64,000 nt of DNA from CBDCYH01 sp965224105 (GTDB lineage Bacteria; Bacteroidota; Rhodothermia; Rhodothermales; JABDKH01). Within the stretch, counting starts at the first letter, position 1. Each line of letters starts with the position of its first letter. The stretch lies in assembly GCA_965224105.1 (NCBI GenBank), contig CBDCYH010000001.1:992001-1056000 (forward strand), in the 5' to 3' direction. A program made the position numbers and the translations under genes. Positions 41,462 to 50,896 of the stretch are shown piece by piece. A model generated the notes under the pieces. The model was given only the letters and a program-made list of their open reading frames with translations, did not search any database and had not been told where the DNA came from.

Positions 41462-44236
41462 TTACTTCATATTAATCTCCACACCCTGGTTGCCGCCAAA
41501 CTCACTAAGCTTGTACACAAATTTGAGCATGATATAGCGTCCGAGTGTATTAACACTCTCCTCTTGAATATACGTCGCCGTATTAGTGAACTGAACCCCC
41601 AGGTCCTGGTCAAACAAATCGGACCCAACAAGCTTCACCTGTGCTTGTCCGTTCATCAGGTTCCGCGTTAGTTCGGCGCCGAGCAGCGCCACGTTCCGGG
41701 ATTCGCCGAACACATCTCCGTTGTAGTGTTGGAGATCAAAGGTCGCGGACAGCACCCAGGTATCATTGTAGTTGAAAATGAGGTCCGCGTAGTACGACCG
41801 GTTAACGTAACTCTGATTGAGAACAGGATTTAGCGAATATCGATTGGAGTTAAACGAAATACGCGTGCCCGCTGAGATATCAACCACGTCCTTCTTTCGA
41901 TTGCCAAGTTTCAGGTCCACCTCAGTGCTCGTCGTGGTTGTCTGATTCTCCTCCGCGTTAATGAACTCAATCCCCCGCCGTAGCAAGCTTGTATTCGACA
42001 ATCCGATCTTGCTTCCAATGGCACGAATCGGAGTGCCAAAATTGAATCCACCCTGTACCTGCAATGCCTCTCCCTCATTTCGTAGAGTCACGGATTGTGA
42101 AAGATCTGACGCCAGTGTCCTTACCCTGACTATTTTGTTGTCGGTAAGGGTTGCCCGAGCATGCACAAAGAAATTGGTGAACGTAAACTGATCGAAGAGC
42201 ATGTAACGACCAGAAACGCCGTGCAGATATTCGGGAGCCAGATCCGGATTTCCCACAAAAATGTTTAGAGGATCGCGGTTGTTGGGTGCCGGGTTCAGTT
42301 CCTGTAATTGCGCCGCGCGAGTTTGTGTAAAATATCGCAGGGCGATACTCCGGCCAGGTCTAAAATCGTAATTGAACGAAGCTGAAGGTAACACATGGTT
42401 ATAGTGCCGACTAATGACCAGGTTACCCGGGTCCTGAATCTCTCCTCCAAGTTTTGCCAACTGGTAACGCAGTCCGGCAGAAACCTTTACCTTGTCCGGC
42501 TTATTCCAGGCCAGGGTCGCACCGACCCTGTGGGTTTGATAGCGTCTTTCGAGATTGGACGACAAATCGGAAATTCTTTGCTCCGTCTGATTCTGGACAT
42601 CAAAAACGTCGTTCACGTTCTTCGTAACATTGCGTGACCAATCGTACGAGGACTCGACAGAAAATCGTTTGCCAAATGGCTCGATCAGCGAGACCTTTGC
42701 TCTGTTTGTGAGATTATCGCCGGCGGTCTGGCTTCTTTGCCCGAGATTCTCCATGGTGTTCAGGACTCCGGCGTCATAGAAAGTGCTTGCCGAGGAGAGG
42801 CTGCCGTCGCTATCCGATTCATTAATGTCTGTCCCTAATTCGGCAATAAACGACCTTCCGGATGAAGCCAGGCGTTCGCGAAACGTGAGGGTAGCACCAC
42901 CTCCGAGAGTGTGCCCTTCGTTCGAATAGTCGGTAGTATTCTCACTTCGTAGCGTTTCGGTCCCGGCGAAGGTATTGCGGTTATTCAGATCGTCTGTATT
43001 GCTGTTTGTCAATTGCAGGTTGGACCGGAGGCGGAGGTCGCGACCTTTGCGAAACTCGTGCGACGCATTTAGGGATAACCGGTTGTTCAGATTTCCTGAT
43101 TGCCGGTTTCCGACTTCATCTACGCGCGACGAAACGTCGGCCCCGAGTATCTGCAATTGTTGCGCTGTTCTGTCGAGAACGTTGTCGATGCTGTTGATAA
43201 AATAGCTGGACCGAATCGACGTGTTAGGACCCAGGTCCTTATTGTAATTGAGTCCAGCCGACGCAGTTGTGGTGTTCCCACCGCCGGTGTTTGCTCCAAG
43301 CGCGACGTCGGCCAGCTTTCCGCCGTAGGCAAAGAGTGAGTTCAAGCCACCTGCAAACTGCACGTAGTCGTTAAACGAAAATGCCTGTCTATTAACATTG
43401 TTGGCGTTCCCGATAAACGAGAGCTGACTGTCTCCGCTAAACCTGTTGATATTCGCTTTGCCATCGTACCGGTTGTTTTCACCGTATCCGCCCTCCAGGT
43501 TTCCGAAGTATCCTTTCTTATGATCTTCCTTGAGCTCAAGGTTTATCGTCTTCGCGTCTTCACCGTCTTCAATCCCGGTAAACTCGGCCATGTCTGATTT
43601 CTTGTCGTAGACCTGGACTTTGTCAACCGCCTCCGCGGGGAGGTTCTTAGTCGCAATCTTAGGATCATCTCCGAAAAACTCTTTACCATCAACGTAGACG
43701 TTCTCAACGGTTTCGCCTAACGCCTTTATAGATCCGTCGCGCTCGACTTCGATTCCCGGCAGTTTCTTCAGGAGTGACTCCACGTTCGAATTGGGTGCAA
43801 CCTTGAATGCCCCTGCATTGTAAACGAGCGTGTCTGAGTTTACGAGCATCGGAATGCGTTCTGCACTTATCGTAAGCTCATCTAGCGCTTCTGTGGATTC
43901 TCTGATTACCAGTTTTCCAACATCAAGCGTCTCACTTTCCACAGAAATGTTCTGCGTAGACGGTGCATATCCAACAAATGTAACTTGTAAGATGTAATCA
44001 CCGGTTGGAACGCGTCTTAATCGGAATGCGCCGTCAGACTTTGTCACTCCAAAACTCGTAAGACTCGAGTCCGCTGCCAGCATCGCAACTACGGTAGCGC
44101 CAGGAATAGCGGTGCCGGTACTGTCTACCACCTGCCCGATTATCGATTGTTTGCTCGACTGTGCGGTTGCCGAATGTGGTCGCGTGCCCAAAAGAACACA
44201 CGTGCAAACCACTCCAACGATGAGAAGACTTCTCAT
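41462..44236 (-). CDS. TonB-dependent receptor-like outer-membrane barrel (OMP_b-brl_3 type)
   Basis: 924 residues with a signal peptide. A carboxypeptidase-regulatory-like beta domain (about 28-110; IIGQVVDSTGTAIPGATVVAM) is followed by a plug (ESLLKKLPGIEVERDGSI ... NVYVDGKEFFGDDPKIATKNLP) and a long barrel. The plug phrase DKVQVYDKKSDMAEFTGI is characteristic of the subfamily that travels with GLPGLI proteins. No TonB box was identified with confidence. It is 27 bases downstream of the GLPGLI gene. Its ligand is unknown. Confidence 0.93.
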   Translation of the reverse strand: MRSLLIVGVVCTCVLLGTRPHSATAQSSKQSIIGQVVDSTGTAIPGATVVAMLAADSSLTSFGVTKSDGAFRLRRVPTGDYILQVTFVGYAPSTQNISVESETLDVGKLVIRESTEALDELTISAERIPMLVNSDTLVYNAGAFKVAPNSNVESLLKKLPGIEVERDGSIKALGETVENVYVDGKEFFGDDPKIATKNLPAEAVDKVQVYDKKSDMAEFTGIEDGEDAKTINLELKEDHKKGYFGNLEGGYGENNRYDGKANINRFSGDSQLSFIGNANNVNRQAFSFNDYVQFAGGLNSLFAYGGKLADVALGANTGGGNTTTASAGLNYNKDLGPNTSIRSSYFINSIDNVLDRTAQQLQILGADVSSRVDEVGNRQSGNLNNRLSLNASHEFRKGRDLRLRSNLQLTNSNTDDLNNRNTFAGTETLRSENTTDYSNEGHTLGGGATLTFRERLASSGRSFIAELGTDINESDSDGSLSSASTFYDAGVLNTMENLGQRSQTAGDNLTNRAKVSLIEPFGKRFSVESSYDWSRNVTKNVNDVFDVQNQTEQRISDLSSNLERRYQTHRVGATLAWNKPDKVKVSAGLRYQLAKLGGEIQDPGNLVISRHYNHVLPSASFNYDFRPGRSIALRYFTQTRAAQLQELNPAPNNRDPLNIFVGNPDLAPEYLHGVSGRYMLFDQFTFTNFFVHARATLTDNKIVRVRTLASDLSQSVTLRNEGEALQVQGGFNFGTPIRAIGSKIGLSNTSLLRRGIEFINAEENQTTTTSTEVDLKLGNRKKDVVDISAGTRISFNSNRYSLNPVLNQSYVNRSYYADLIFNYNDTWVLSATFDLQHYNGDVFGESRNVALLGAELTRNLMNGQAQVKLVGSDLFDQDLGVQFTNTATYIQEESVNTLGRYIMLKFVYKLSEFGGNQGVEINMK

Positions 44237-44263
44237 TGGATCATCCGTAATTGCGAAACAGCG

Positions 44264-45007
44264 CTATTGTCGTCGGATAAATACTCGCGTACCGCCGTTG
44301 CCCCCCGCGCTCGAATGGGCGTCGGACATTTCTTTCATCTTCTCATCAACGATCTCGGCAAATTTCTCCTGGGTGACCTGTTTTCCCTTCTTGGGAGCTT
44401 TCAGCTTGTCCGACACATCCACTTCCAAATCGATTTCTTTCGCCACGTACGAGCGTTGACCTTCGTCAACAGAAACAACGAGTACCAGACCGGGCAGGCC
44501 CGAATACTGATTGGGACCAGCAGGAACGGCGATCTCTGTGGTAAACCAGGCTTCAACCTGCGCGCTATCTCGCTCAGCTATCGCCTTCTGACACTCATAT
44601 CCCAGAAACGTGCTCCTCTCGTCTGTGAGCTTCCAACTCATCGACTGCTCGCCGGAAATCAGAAACGTTCTTCCCATGAAGTCTCGCTTTTCGACAACCT
44701 CTCCAGAATCGAAGTTGGTGAAGGTCTGATCATCTGGCGCCGATGTCGCGATTTTAATCTGGATCCCATCCGATTGAAATGTATTGTTCGGCCGCTCGAC
44801 CTGTATAGGCTTTGTAAGTGATGCTGCCTCGTCGAAGAATAATTCGAGTTCGGATGTTTGCTCGCTGGGAAATTGGTCTGCCATATCCTGCATTTCCGGC
44901 GGAAGCTGAATGTCCATTTTGACGGTCTGCTCATAGACCACGCGTCCTGATTGGGCATAAGCGAACGACGGTACGAGAATAAGGAGAATAGTAACTATTG
45001 ATTTCAT
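44264..45007 (-). CDS. GLPGLI family exported protein
   Basis: 247 residues with a signal peptide (IVTILLILVPSFAYAQ). The family name motif appears as SGLPGLVLVV, preceded by AWFTTEIAVPAGPNQY and followed by the usual KEIDLEVD strand. The N-terminal GRVVYEQTVKMDIQLP also fits. The ATG at 45007 is chosen because an earlier in-frame start adds 34 residues with no signal character. GLPGLI proteins are commonly paired with a TonB-dependent receptor, as here, but their role is unknown. Confidence 0.93.
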   Translation of the reverse strand: MKSIVTILLILVPSFAYAQSGRVVYEQTVKMDIQLPPEMQDMADQFPSEQTSELELFFDEAASLTKPIQVERPNNTFQSDGIQIKIATSAPDDQTFTNFDSGEVVEKRDFMGRTFLISGEQSMSWKLTDERSTFLGYECQKAIAERDSAQVEAWFTTEIAVPAGPNQYSGLPGLVLVVSVDEGQRSYVAKEIDLEVDVSDKLKAPKKGKQVTQEKFAEIVDEKMKEMSDAHSSAGGNGGTRVFIRRQ

Positions 45008-45114
45008 CAGATAATCCTTTCTGGGCCAGGAACGGCAATTTGGAGTTTGAACTGGTTGCATAACGACACTCGCTCGCTCATATTGTTGCAGGTGCAAAAA
45101 TATTAGCACTACCG

Positions 45115-46482
45115 TTAGAAACTCTTTTCGATCGCCGCCTGAATGGACGTCGCAGACGCAATCGAGATCGCATCAGATACATCGATAGCGTTGGAAACAC
45201 CGATGATCCTTTCGAATCCGAGTTTCTTGACCTCAGCCAGCCGCTTTTCGAATCTGCTTACGGACCGGATCTCACCGCCCAGCCCAATTTCACCTACCCA
45301 GGCGACGTCTTTTCTGGTTGGTTTGTCGAGCAGTGATGAGACCAGTGCGATTGCCACTCCGAGATCGCACGCCGGCTCGGTAAGTCTGATACCGCCAACT
45401 ACGTTCACAAAAACGTCGTGGTCTGACAAGTCCGCGCCAGCCCTTTTTGCAAGCACTGCGATCAACATTTGTAGCCTCCGCGGATCGAAGCCAGTGGCGT
45501 TGCGCTGCGGCTGTCCGTAGGTGCTCCTTGAAACTAGCGCCTGTATCTCAACCAGGATTGGCCGCGTACCCTCCAAGGTACACACAACAGTTGAGCCCGG
45601 CGACTCCGTTGATCGCTCGGACAAAAAAAGCTCGCTGGGATTGGCAACAGGACGCAACCCGTCTGGCCGCATAGTAAAAACTCCGATCTCGTTTGTCGAT
45701 CCAAATCGGTTTTTGACTGCCCGAAGGATGCGGAAAGACCCGTGCCGCTCGCCTTCCAGGTATAGAACAGTGTCTACTATATGTTCGAGCACCCGCGGTC
45801 CGGCAACGTCGCCCGACTTCGTGACATGGCCGATAAGGAATGTGGCGGTATTTGTCTGCTTGGCCAGATGTTGGAGATAGCTTGTGCTCTCTCTCAGTTG
45901 TTTGACCGAGCCGACGCTACCGCTAGCAGATGTTACCGTCTGTATCGAATCAACAATAAGTATGGTGGGCTTTTCCTTTTTTACGACGTCATCAATTGCG
46001 GCGACATCGGTGTCCTCGAACAACAAAAGGCCGGTTTCGCCGAGACCGAGCCGCTGCCCTCGTGCGGCAACTTGGACGGCAGATTCTTCGCCACACACGT
46101 ACAGTATTTTCTCGTTCGGAAGCAGCCGCGGAAGCGCAGAAAGAAGGGTGCTTTTTCCAATTCCCGGATCGCCGGCAACTAGAATGATTGATCCCGCCGT
46201 TATTCCACCGCCAAGCACTCTATCCAGCTCAGGCTCACCAGTTTCTATCCGGGTGTCATCGCCGACGGCCACTGAGGCGATGGGCACGGCCTGCGATGGA
46301 CTGTCGCCACGGGGCAGGCCAAACCCACCGTCGTATTTTCTTTCTTTGAATTCGTCGAGCGAATCCCACTGCATGCAGGATGGACAACGCCCCATCCACT
46401 GATACGTTGTATGGCCGCAAGAACGACAAAGAAAGGTGATCCTGTCGCGTTTCGGAGACTTAAGCTTTGACACTGGCTTCAA
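45115..46482 (-). CDS. radA: DNA repair protein RadA (Sms)
   Basis: A 455-residue helicase for recombination-intermediate processing. It has the N-terminal zinc finger CRSCG ... CPSC, Walker A GDPGIGKST, the RadA signature VKNRFGSTNEIGVF, and a C-terminal Lon-protease-like domain with LTEPACDLGVAIAL. Start is TTG at 46482; a GTG at 46473 is an alternative. Divergent from the Mla operon. Confidence 0.97.
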   Translation of the reverse strand: MKPVSKLKSPKRDRITFLCRSCGHTTYQWMGRCPSCMQWDSLDEFKERKYDGGFGLPRGDSPSQAVPIASVAVGDDTRIETGEPELDRVLGGGITAGSIILVAGDPGIGKSTLLSALPRLLPNEKILYVCGEESAVQVAARGQRLGLGETGLLLFEDTDVAAIDDVVKKEKPTILIVDSIQTVTSASGSVGSVKQLRESTSYLQHLAKQTNTATFLIGHVTKSGDVAGPRVLEHIVDTVLYLEGERHGSFRILRAVKNRFGSTNEIGVFTMRPDGLRPVANPSELFLSERSTESPGSTVVCTLEGTRPILVEIQALVSRSTYGQPQRNATGFDPRRLQMLIAVLAKRAGADLSDHDVFVNVVGGIRLTEPACDLGVAIALVSSLLDKPTRKDVAWVGEIGLGGEIRSVSRFEKRLAEVKKLGFERIIGVSNAIDVSDAISIASATSIQAAIEKSF

Positions 46483-46612
46483 CCGTTTGCTGACAAAAAC
46501 GTGTACATTGCGGTGCCGTTTTCATCGTTTTATTTGATTTATCTCTAGACGGGTTGGGTTTGGCTGCTAAGGCCCACCCTGTATGGTGCGATAAATATAG
46601 CTGGCGCTGAAG

Positions 46613-46622
46613 ACACCGGTGT
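46613..46622. promoter_or_regulatory. Palindrome in the radA-mla divergent region
   Basis: ACACCGGTGT is a perfect 10-bp palindrome within the 199-base divergent interval. A TATACT box at 46670-46675 lies exactly six bases before the mlaE ATG. Both are only candidate sites. Confidence 0.3.
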
Positions 46623-46681
46623 GTCACCCCCCTTTTGAACCTGCTTCACCCCAAACCATAACGATCCTCTATACTGTCTAA

Positions 46682-47443
46682 ATGGCTTCCCAGCGAATAG
46701 ACCTGTTGCATCCTTTTGCATCACTTGGGCGGTTCAGTCTGTTGATGGGCAAGGCGTTCCGCTCGCTCGGTGAATTCAAGTTCTACGCTAGCAACGTCTC
46801 CGAACAGATGGTTCGGATCGGGATCGACTCCATCCCTATCATTGCCCTGGCCGCACTTTTTTCGGGTGCCGTGACAACCGTTCAGACTGCCTACCAACTG
46901 GTGTCACCATTTATCCCCAAAAGCGTTATTGGTGCGGTGGTTGTGCCATCCGTAATTCTGGAACTCGCTGCCGTAGTAACCGGCTTTCTGCTGGCGGGCC
47001 GGGTGGGAGCGCGCATTGCCGCAGAGATTGGAACGATGCGGGTCACCGAACAAATCGATGCGCTCGAAACGATGGGACTAAATTCGATCGGTTATCTGAT
47101 CGTACCACGTGTGATTGCAGGCGTACTGATGTTTCCCGTTTTGTACATCATCGCATCATTCGTGGCCATCGCGGGCGGCGTTTTCGTCGGGGATATAACG
47201 GGCGCAGTCCCTGCCGGTGAGTTTATTGATGGAGCACGAGAGTTCTTTAAACCATTCGATCCGGTGTTCGGTCTGATAAAGTCGTTTGTATTCGGATTCA
47301 TCATTACGTCGATATCCTGTTACAAAGGATACTACACGGCTGGAGGCGCGGAGGGTGTTGGCCGAAGCACCACGCAAGCGGCCGTTACAAGTTGCGTATA
47401 CATCCTGATCGCTGACCTACTCCTTGCAGCACTGCTGTTGTGA
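46682..47443 (+). CDS. mlaE: MlaE-type ABC permease
   Basis: 253 residues with about five hydrophobic helices. Conserved MlaE elements: FYASNVSEQMVRIGIDSIPIIALAALFSGAVTTVQTAYQL, LELAAVVTGFLLAGRVGARIAAEIGTMRVTEQIDALETMGLN, and SCYKGYYTAGGAEGVGRSTTQAAV. It forms the inner-membrane core of a glycerophospholipid transporter with MlaF and MlaD downstream. No clear ribosome-binding site is present, and the TATACT box six bases upstream hints at a leaderless message. Confidence 0.95.
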   Translation: MASQRIDLLHPFASLGRFSLLMGKAFRSLGEFKFYASNVSEQMVRIGIDSIPIIALAALFSGAVTTVQTAYQLVSPFIPKSVIGAVVVPSVILELAAVVTGFLLAGRVGARIAAEIGTMRVTEQIDALETMGLNSIGYLIVPRVIAGVLMFPVLYIIASFVAIAGGVFVGDITGAVPAGEFIDGAREFFKPFDPVFGLIKSFVFGFIITSISCYKGYYTAGGAEGVGRSTTQAAVTSCVYILIADLLLAALLL

Positions 47444-47458
47444 CACATTGATTTCGAT

Positions 47459-48208
47459 TTGATCATTCTCGAAGACATACACAAGAGCTTTGGGACATCC
47501 AAAGTACTAAAGGGTGCCTCGCTTGAAGTGCGCGAGGGTGAAACGCTCGCCATCATCGGGCGATCAGGGTCGGGTAAAAGTGTACTCATGAAACATATGA
47601 TTGGGCTCCTCAAACCAGACTCAGGCTCCGTTGTAATCGACGGTGTCGACATCAATAAGGTATCGTACGCTGAACTCCAGGAGGTGCGACGAAACTTTGG
47701 TGTCCTGTTTCAGGGTGGAGCACTGTTCGACTCAATGAATTCGTATGACAATGTTGCGTTTCCTTTGCGAACATTCTCAAAGAAATCTGAAGAGGAGATC
47801 AGGCAGGAAGTTGAGCAGTGCCTCGAGATGGTTGAGCTCAGTGAAGTGGGCACCAAGTTCCCTTCGGAATTGTCGGGTGGGATGCAGAAGCGGGTGGCGC
47901 TGGCGCGAGCCATTGCACTCCGGCCACGATACATAATGTATGACGAACCCACCAGTGGCCTGGACCCGGAAACGTCGAACACAATCGACGAGCTAATAAA
48001 ATCGCTAACGGACAAGCTGAAGGTTACGAGCATAGTTGTCACACACGATATGCACTCGGTGTTGACGATAGCAGACCGAGCAGCCTTCGTCAATGACGGA
48101 ATAATCTGGTGGGAGGGGACGATCGACGAACTCCACACCTGTGAAGATGACGTCCTCGGCAGTTTCGTAAGGGCGAATCAGTACCAGATTGGAGTCCGAA
48201 TCCATTAA
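47459..48208 (+). CDS. mlaF: MlaF-type ABC ATP-binding protein
   Basis: 249 residues with Walker A GRSGSGKSV, Q-loop VLFQGGALFDSMN (typical of MlaF), signature ELSGGMQKRVALARA, Walker B YIMYDEPTSGLDP and H-loop VVTHDM. The TTG at 47459 gives the family's usual M-I-x-L-x-D-I-H-K-S-F-G start. It lies 15 bases after mlaE. Confidence 0.95.
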   Translation: MIILEDIHKSFGTSKVLKGASLEVREGETLAIIGRSGSGKSVLMKHMIGLLKPDSGSVVIDGVDINKVSYAELQEVRRNFGVLFQGGALFDSMNSYDNVAFPLRTFSKKSEEEIRQEVEQCLEMVELSEVGTKFPSELSGGMQKRVALARAIALRPRYIMYDEPTSGLDPETSNTIDELIKSLTDKLKVTSIVVTHDMHSVLTIADRAAFVNDGIIWWEGTIDELHTCEDDVLGSFVRANQYQIGVRIH

Positions 48209-48235
48209 AGAATCGATTCAGAAAGCAATAAGAAC

Positions 48236-49171
48236 GTGAAGAAGCACAACGAACTAAAAGTCGGCCTCGCGATAATAATCGCGATAGCAGTGTTTGTTTT
48301 TGGAATACGGTTTTTCAAAGACATACCACTGTTTAAGGGCACCAATACTTATTTCACAGAGGTAGAGGATGCAAAGGGTCTGATCGCTGGAAATGCCGTG
48401 CGGGTGAACGGATTGAAAATCGGCGCCGTGACCGATGTCGAGCTGATACAGGACCGCAAAATCATCCGAGTCGCTTTCCGTGTGAACAGCGACATCACGG
48501 TGCCCGAAGGTACTACCTGCTCGATAAGTGGAATTGACGCTCTTACCGGCATCCGCCTGGACCTTGCGCTTGCAGATCTGTCCAACCCGGAGCTCCGAGA
48601 AGGCTCGATCGTGCCATCGGCTGACACCGGCAACGATTTTATTTCAAGCGTTACCGCCCGCGCGCCGGACTTTGTAAACAAGTTTGAAAGTGTTATCGAA
48701 GGACTTGACGGAACGATTGGTCAAACACAGGAGCTGCTTGGCAATCCGGAAGGAGACCTTCGTCAGGCGCTTAGGTCCCTACGCTTAAGCTCGAACGAGC
48801 TCACCGGCTTGCTTCGCGGGGAGCGGCAACGGGTTTCCGCAATTCTCGCAAGCGTGGATACGCTTACGCGCGACCTCACCGACCTCTCGGCAACAAGCAA
48901 AGATTCTCTGGCGCGTACAATTAGTAATCTGAATGCCGGTATTGCTTCGATGCAGTCGACCATGCAATCACTTGACCAAACCACGATCAAGTTGGAATCG
49001 ATCCTGAACAAGGTTAACTCCGGTGAGGGCACCCTCGGTAAGCTGGTCAACGACGAGGCACTGTATGTACGCATGGACTCAACCCTATCTGCCCTGGATG
49101 CACTGTTGGATGATTTTAAAGACCATCCGCGTAAGTATCTTAAGGATATGAGTATCATTGAGATTTTCTAG
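48236..49171 (+). CDS. mlaD: MlaD/MCE-domain periplasmic protein
   Basis: 311 residues with an N-terminal anchor (VGLAIIIAIAVFVFGIRFF). One MCE domain spans about 38-115 (TNTYFTEVEDAKGLIAGNAVRVNGLKIGAV ... GIDALTGIRLDL), then a long coiled-coil-like tail that extends well beyond E. coli MlaD (183 residues), as in the longer MCE proteins of Bacteroidota. The GTG start at 48236 follows mlaF by 27 bases. Together with MlaE and MlaF it forms the lipid-transport complex; MlaA, MlaB and MlaC are not in the window. Confidence 0.93.
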   Translation: MKKHNELKVGLAIIIAIAVFVFGIRFFKDIPLFKGTNTYFTEVEDAKGLIAGNAVRVNGLKIGAVTDVELIQDRKIIRVAFRVNSDITVPEGTTCSISGIDALTGIRLDLALADLSNPELREGSIVPSADTGNDFISSVTARAPDFVNKFESVIEGLDGTIGQTQELLGNPEGDLRQALRSLRLSSNELTGLLRGERQRVSAILASVDTLTRDLTDLSATSKDSLARTISNLNAGIASMQSTMQSLDQTTIKLESILNKVNSGEGTLGKLVNDEALYVRMDSTLSALDALLDDFKDHPRKYLKDMSIIEIF

Positions 49172-49177
49172 CTGGCC

Positions 49178-49729
49178 ATGCCTTCGTATGACGATGCCCT
49201 TGCGCTATTTCACGAGTGGACAAAGACCGAAAGCCTGAGACGACATGCATATGGCGTCGAGGCTGCCATGCGCGCATATGCGAAGCACTTTGAACAGGAC
49301 GTCGAGGAGTGGGCTATAACGGGCCTCTTGCATGACATGGATTACGAGAAACATCCGACGTTGGATGAACACCCCTACGTTGGAGTTCGTGCGCTGGAGA
49401 AGAAAGGATACCCTGAAAACATTCGAGAGGCGATCCTTGGCCATTCGGATGTGTCCGGCGTTCCACGGGAAAGCCTCCTTGCTAAAGCCCTCTATGCCGT
49501 CGACGAGTTAAGCGGATTTGTAACCGCGGTCGCGTTCGTCCGTCCAACAGGTTACGATGGGATGACACCAAAGTCAGTCAAGAAGAAGTTGAAGGATAAG
49601 AAGTTTGCCGCAGCCGTTAATCGTGATGACATTGTACGCGGAGCTGAAGATCTCGGCGTTGCCATGGATGAGCATATCTCCAGGGTCATCGGCGGGTTGC
49701 AGCAGTATTCCGAAAGACTAGGATTCTAA
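49178..49729 (+). CDS. HD-domain hydrolase
   Basis: 183 residues. H...HD...D metal motifs: RRHAYGVEAAMRAYA, then GLLHDMDYEKHP, and AILGHSD, placed as in HDIG/HD-domain phosphohydrolases of 180-190 residues. The region around ALYAVDELSGFVTAVAFVRP is the characteristic C-terminal part of this compact HD family. It starts 6 bases after mlaD and precedes the DUF445 gene by one base. Substrate unknown. Confidence 0.9.
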   Translation: MPSYDDALALFHEWTKTESLRRHAYGVEAAMRAYAKHFEQDVEEWAITGLLHDMDYEKHPTLDEHPYVGVRALEKKGYPENIREAILGHSDVSGVPRESLLAKALYAVDELSGFVTAVAFVRPTGYDGMTPKSVKKKLKDKKFAAAVNRDDIVRGAEDLGVAMDEHISRVIGGLQQYSERLGF

Positions 49730-49730
49730 T

Positions 49731-50894
49731 ATGTCTGAGCACGAGCCTGGCACCAAGGTGGAGGACGAGTCCGTCCAGCTGGTAACAAGGGAAAAGGCAA
49801 AAGACGCTCGCCGGCTGTTCGCCAAGTATCTGGAAAGGCATGTGCCCGAGCGCGGTGAGGCAGTCCAAAAACTACCTGAGCCGCCGAGGCTTGTGGGATC
49901 TCATGCACGCCTGCTGCCACTTCTCAAAGTCGTCCCGGTGGTCCTGCTAGCAGTGTTTCTATTTTCGTTTTATTGGGACTTCCCTACCCAGGTATTGAGT
50001 TTGGGCTCGATGAAGATCTCATTGGCCGGACTTCTGAGGATAGTTTCCGTAAGTGGCCTCATCGGATTCCTCACAAACTGGCTTGCAATAACGATGCTGT
50101 TCAATCCGCGTCAGGCGCGGCCGATCTTCGGACAGGGACTCATTCCTGCGCAGCGCGAAAGGGTTATCTACCGGCTAGCCAAGGCCGTATCTGAAGAACT
50201 GATCAACGAAACGATCATCAAGGAAAAGATCAAATCTTCGGGCGTCATTCCAAAGTATCGCGAGATGGCCCTTGGGATTACGCGGGATATTATTGAAGAC
50301 GAAGAGTTCCGGGCTGAGTTGAAAACACTTGTTGCAGACTATGCCGACAAAATCGTCTCATCAGATACAATAAAGAATAAAATTGTCGAATACACCGCGC
50401 AGAAATTGGAGGAGCAAACCGGTTTTTCCGGTCTGGCCCTCAAAATGTACCGGTTCGTAAATGAGGATGACTTTAGGCGTCGACTGGAAACGGCTGTGAC
50501 CGAGATACCAGGATCAATCGAAAACGCACTGGACGGGCTCGACCATCTCCTCGACGACATCCCCCAGAAGATTGAAGCAAGATCCGAAGATATTGAACGG
50601 TGGGCGACATCCGCGGTGCTTGGATTCGTGGAGAACATTGATATCTACGAAATGGTCGTGGATAACATGAAGGGCTATGATGAGACAAAACTGGAGGATC
50701 TGCTGAAGAATACCTCCAACGAGCAACTCAACTATATCAAATACCTGGGGGCGATTCTTGGTTGCATCGGTGGACTTGTCATCTGGCGTCCGCTGGTTGC
50801 CCTTGCCCTACTCGGGTCGCTGGGACTAATTCTTTTCGTCGTTGATGAGACGATTTTCAGATACCGAGCAAAATCAAGAGAACTGCAGGGATAA
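49731..50894 (+). CDS. DUF445 family membrane protein
   Basis: 387 residues. Two hydrophobic helices near 65-105 (VVPVVLLAVFLFSFYW; ISLAGLLRIVSVSGLIGFLTNWLAITMLF) include the DUF445 hallmark GxxTNWLAIxMLFxPxxxxxxxG. A long helical domain follows and a final helix pair ends near FVVDETIFRYRAKS. It is one base after the HD gene, so probably cotranscribed with mla genes. Function not known. Confidence 0.9.
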   Translation: MSEHEPGTKVEDESVQLVTREKAKDARRLFAKYLERHVPERGEAVQKLPEPPRLVGSHARLLPLLKVVPVVLLAVFLFSFYWDFPTQVLSLGSMKISLAGLLRIVSVSGLIGFLTNWLAITMLFNPRQARPIFGQGLIPAQRERVIYRLAKAVSEELINETIIKEKIKSSGVIPKYREMALGITRDIIEDEEFRAELKTLVADYADKIVSSDTIKNKIVEYTAQKLEEQTGFSGLALKMYRFVNEDDFRRRLETAVTEIPGSIENALDGLDHLLDDIPQKIEARSEDIERWATSAVLGFVENIDIYEMVVDNMKGYDETKLEDLLKNTSNEQLNYIKYLGAILGCIGGLVIWRPLVALALLGSLGLILFVVDETIFRYRAKSRELQG

Positions 50895-50896
50895 GA

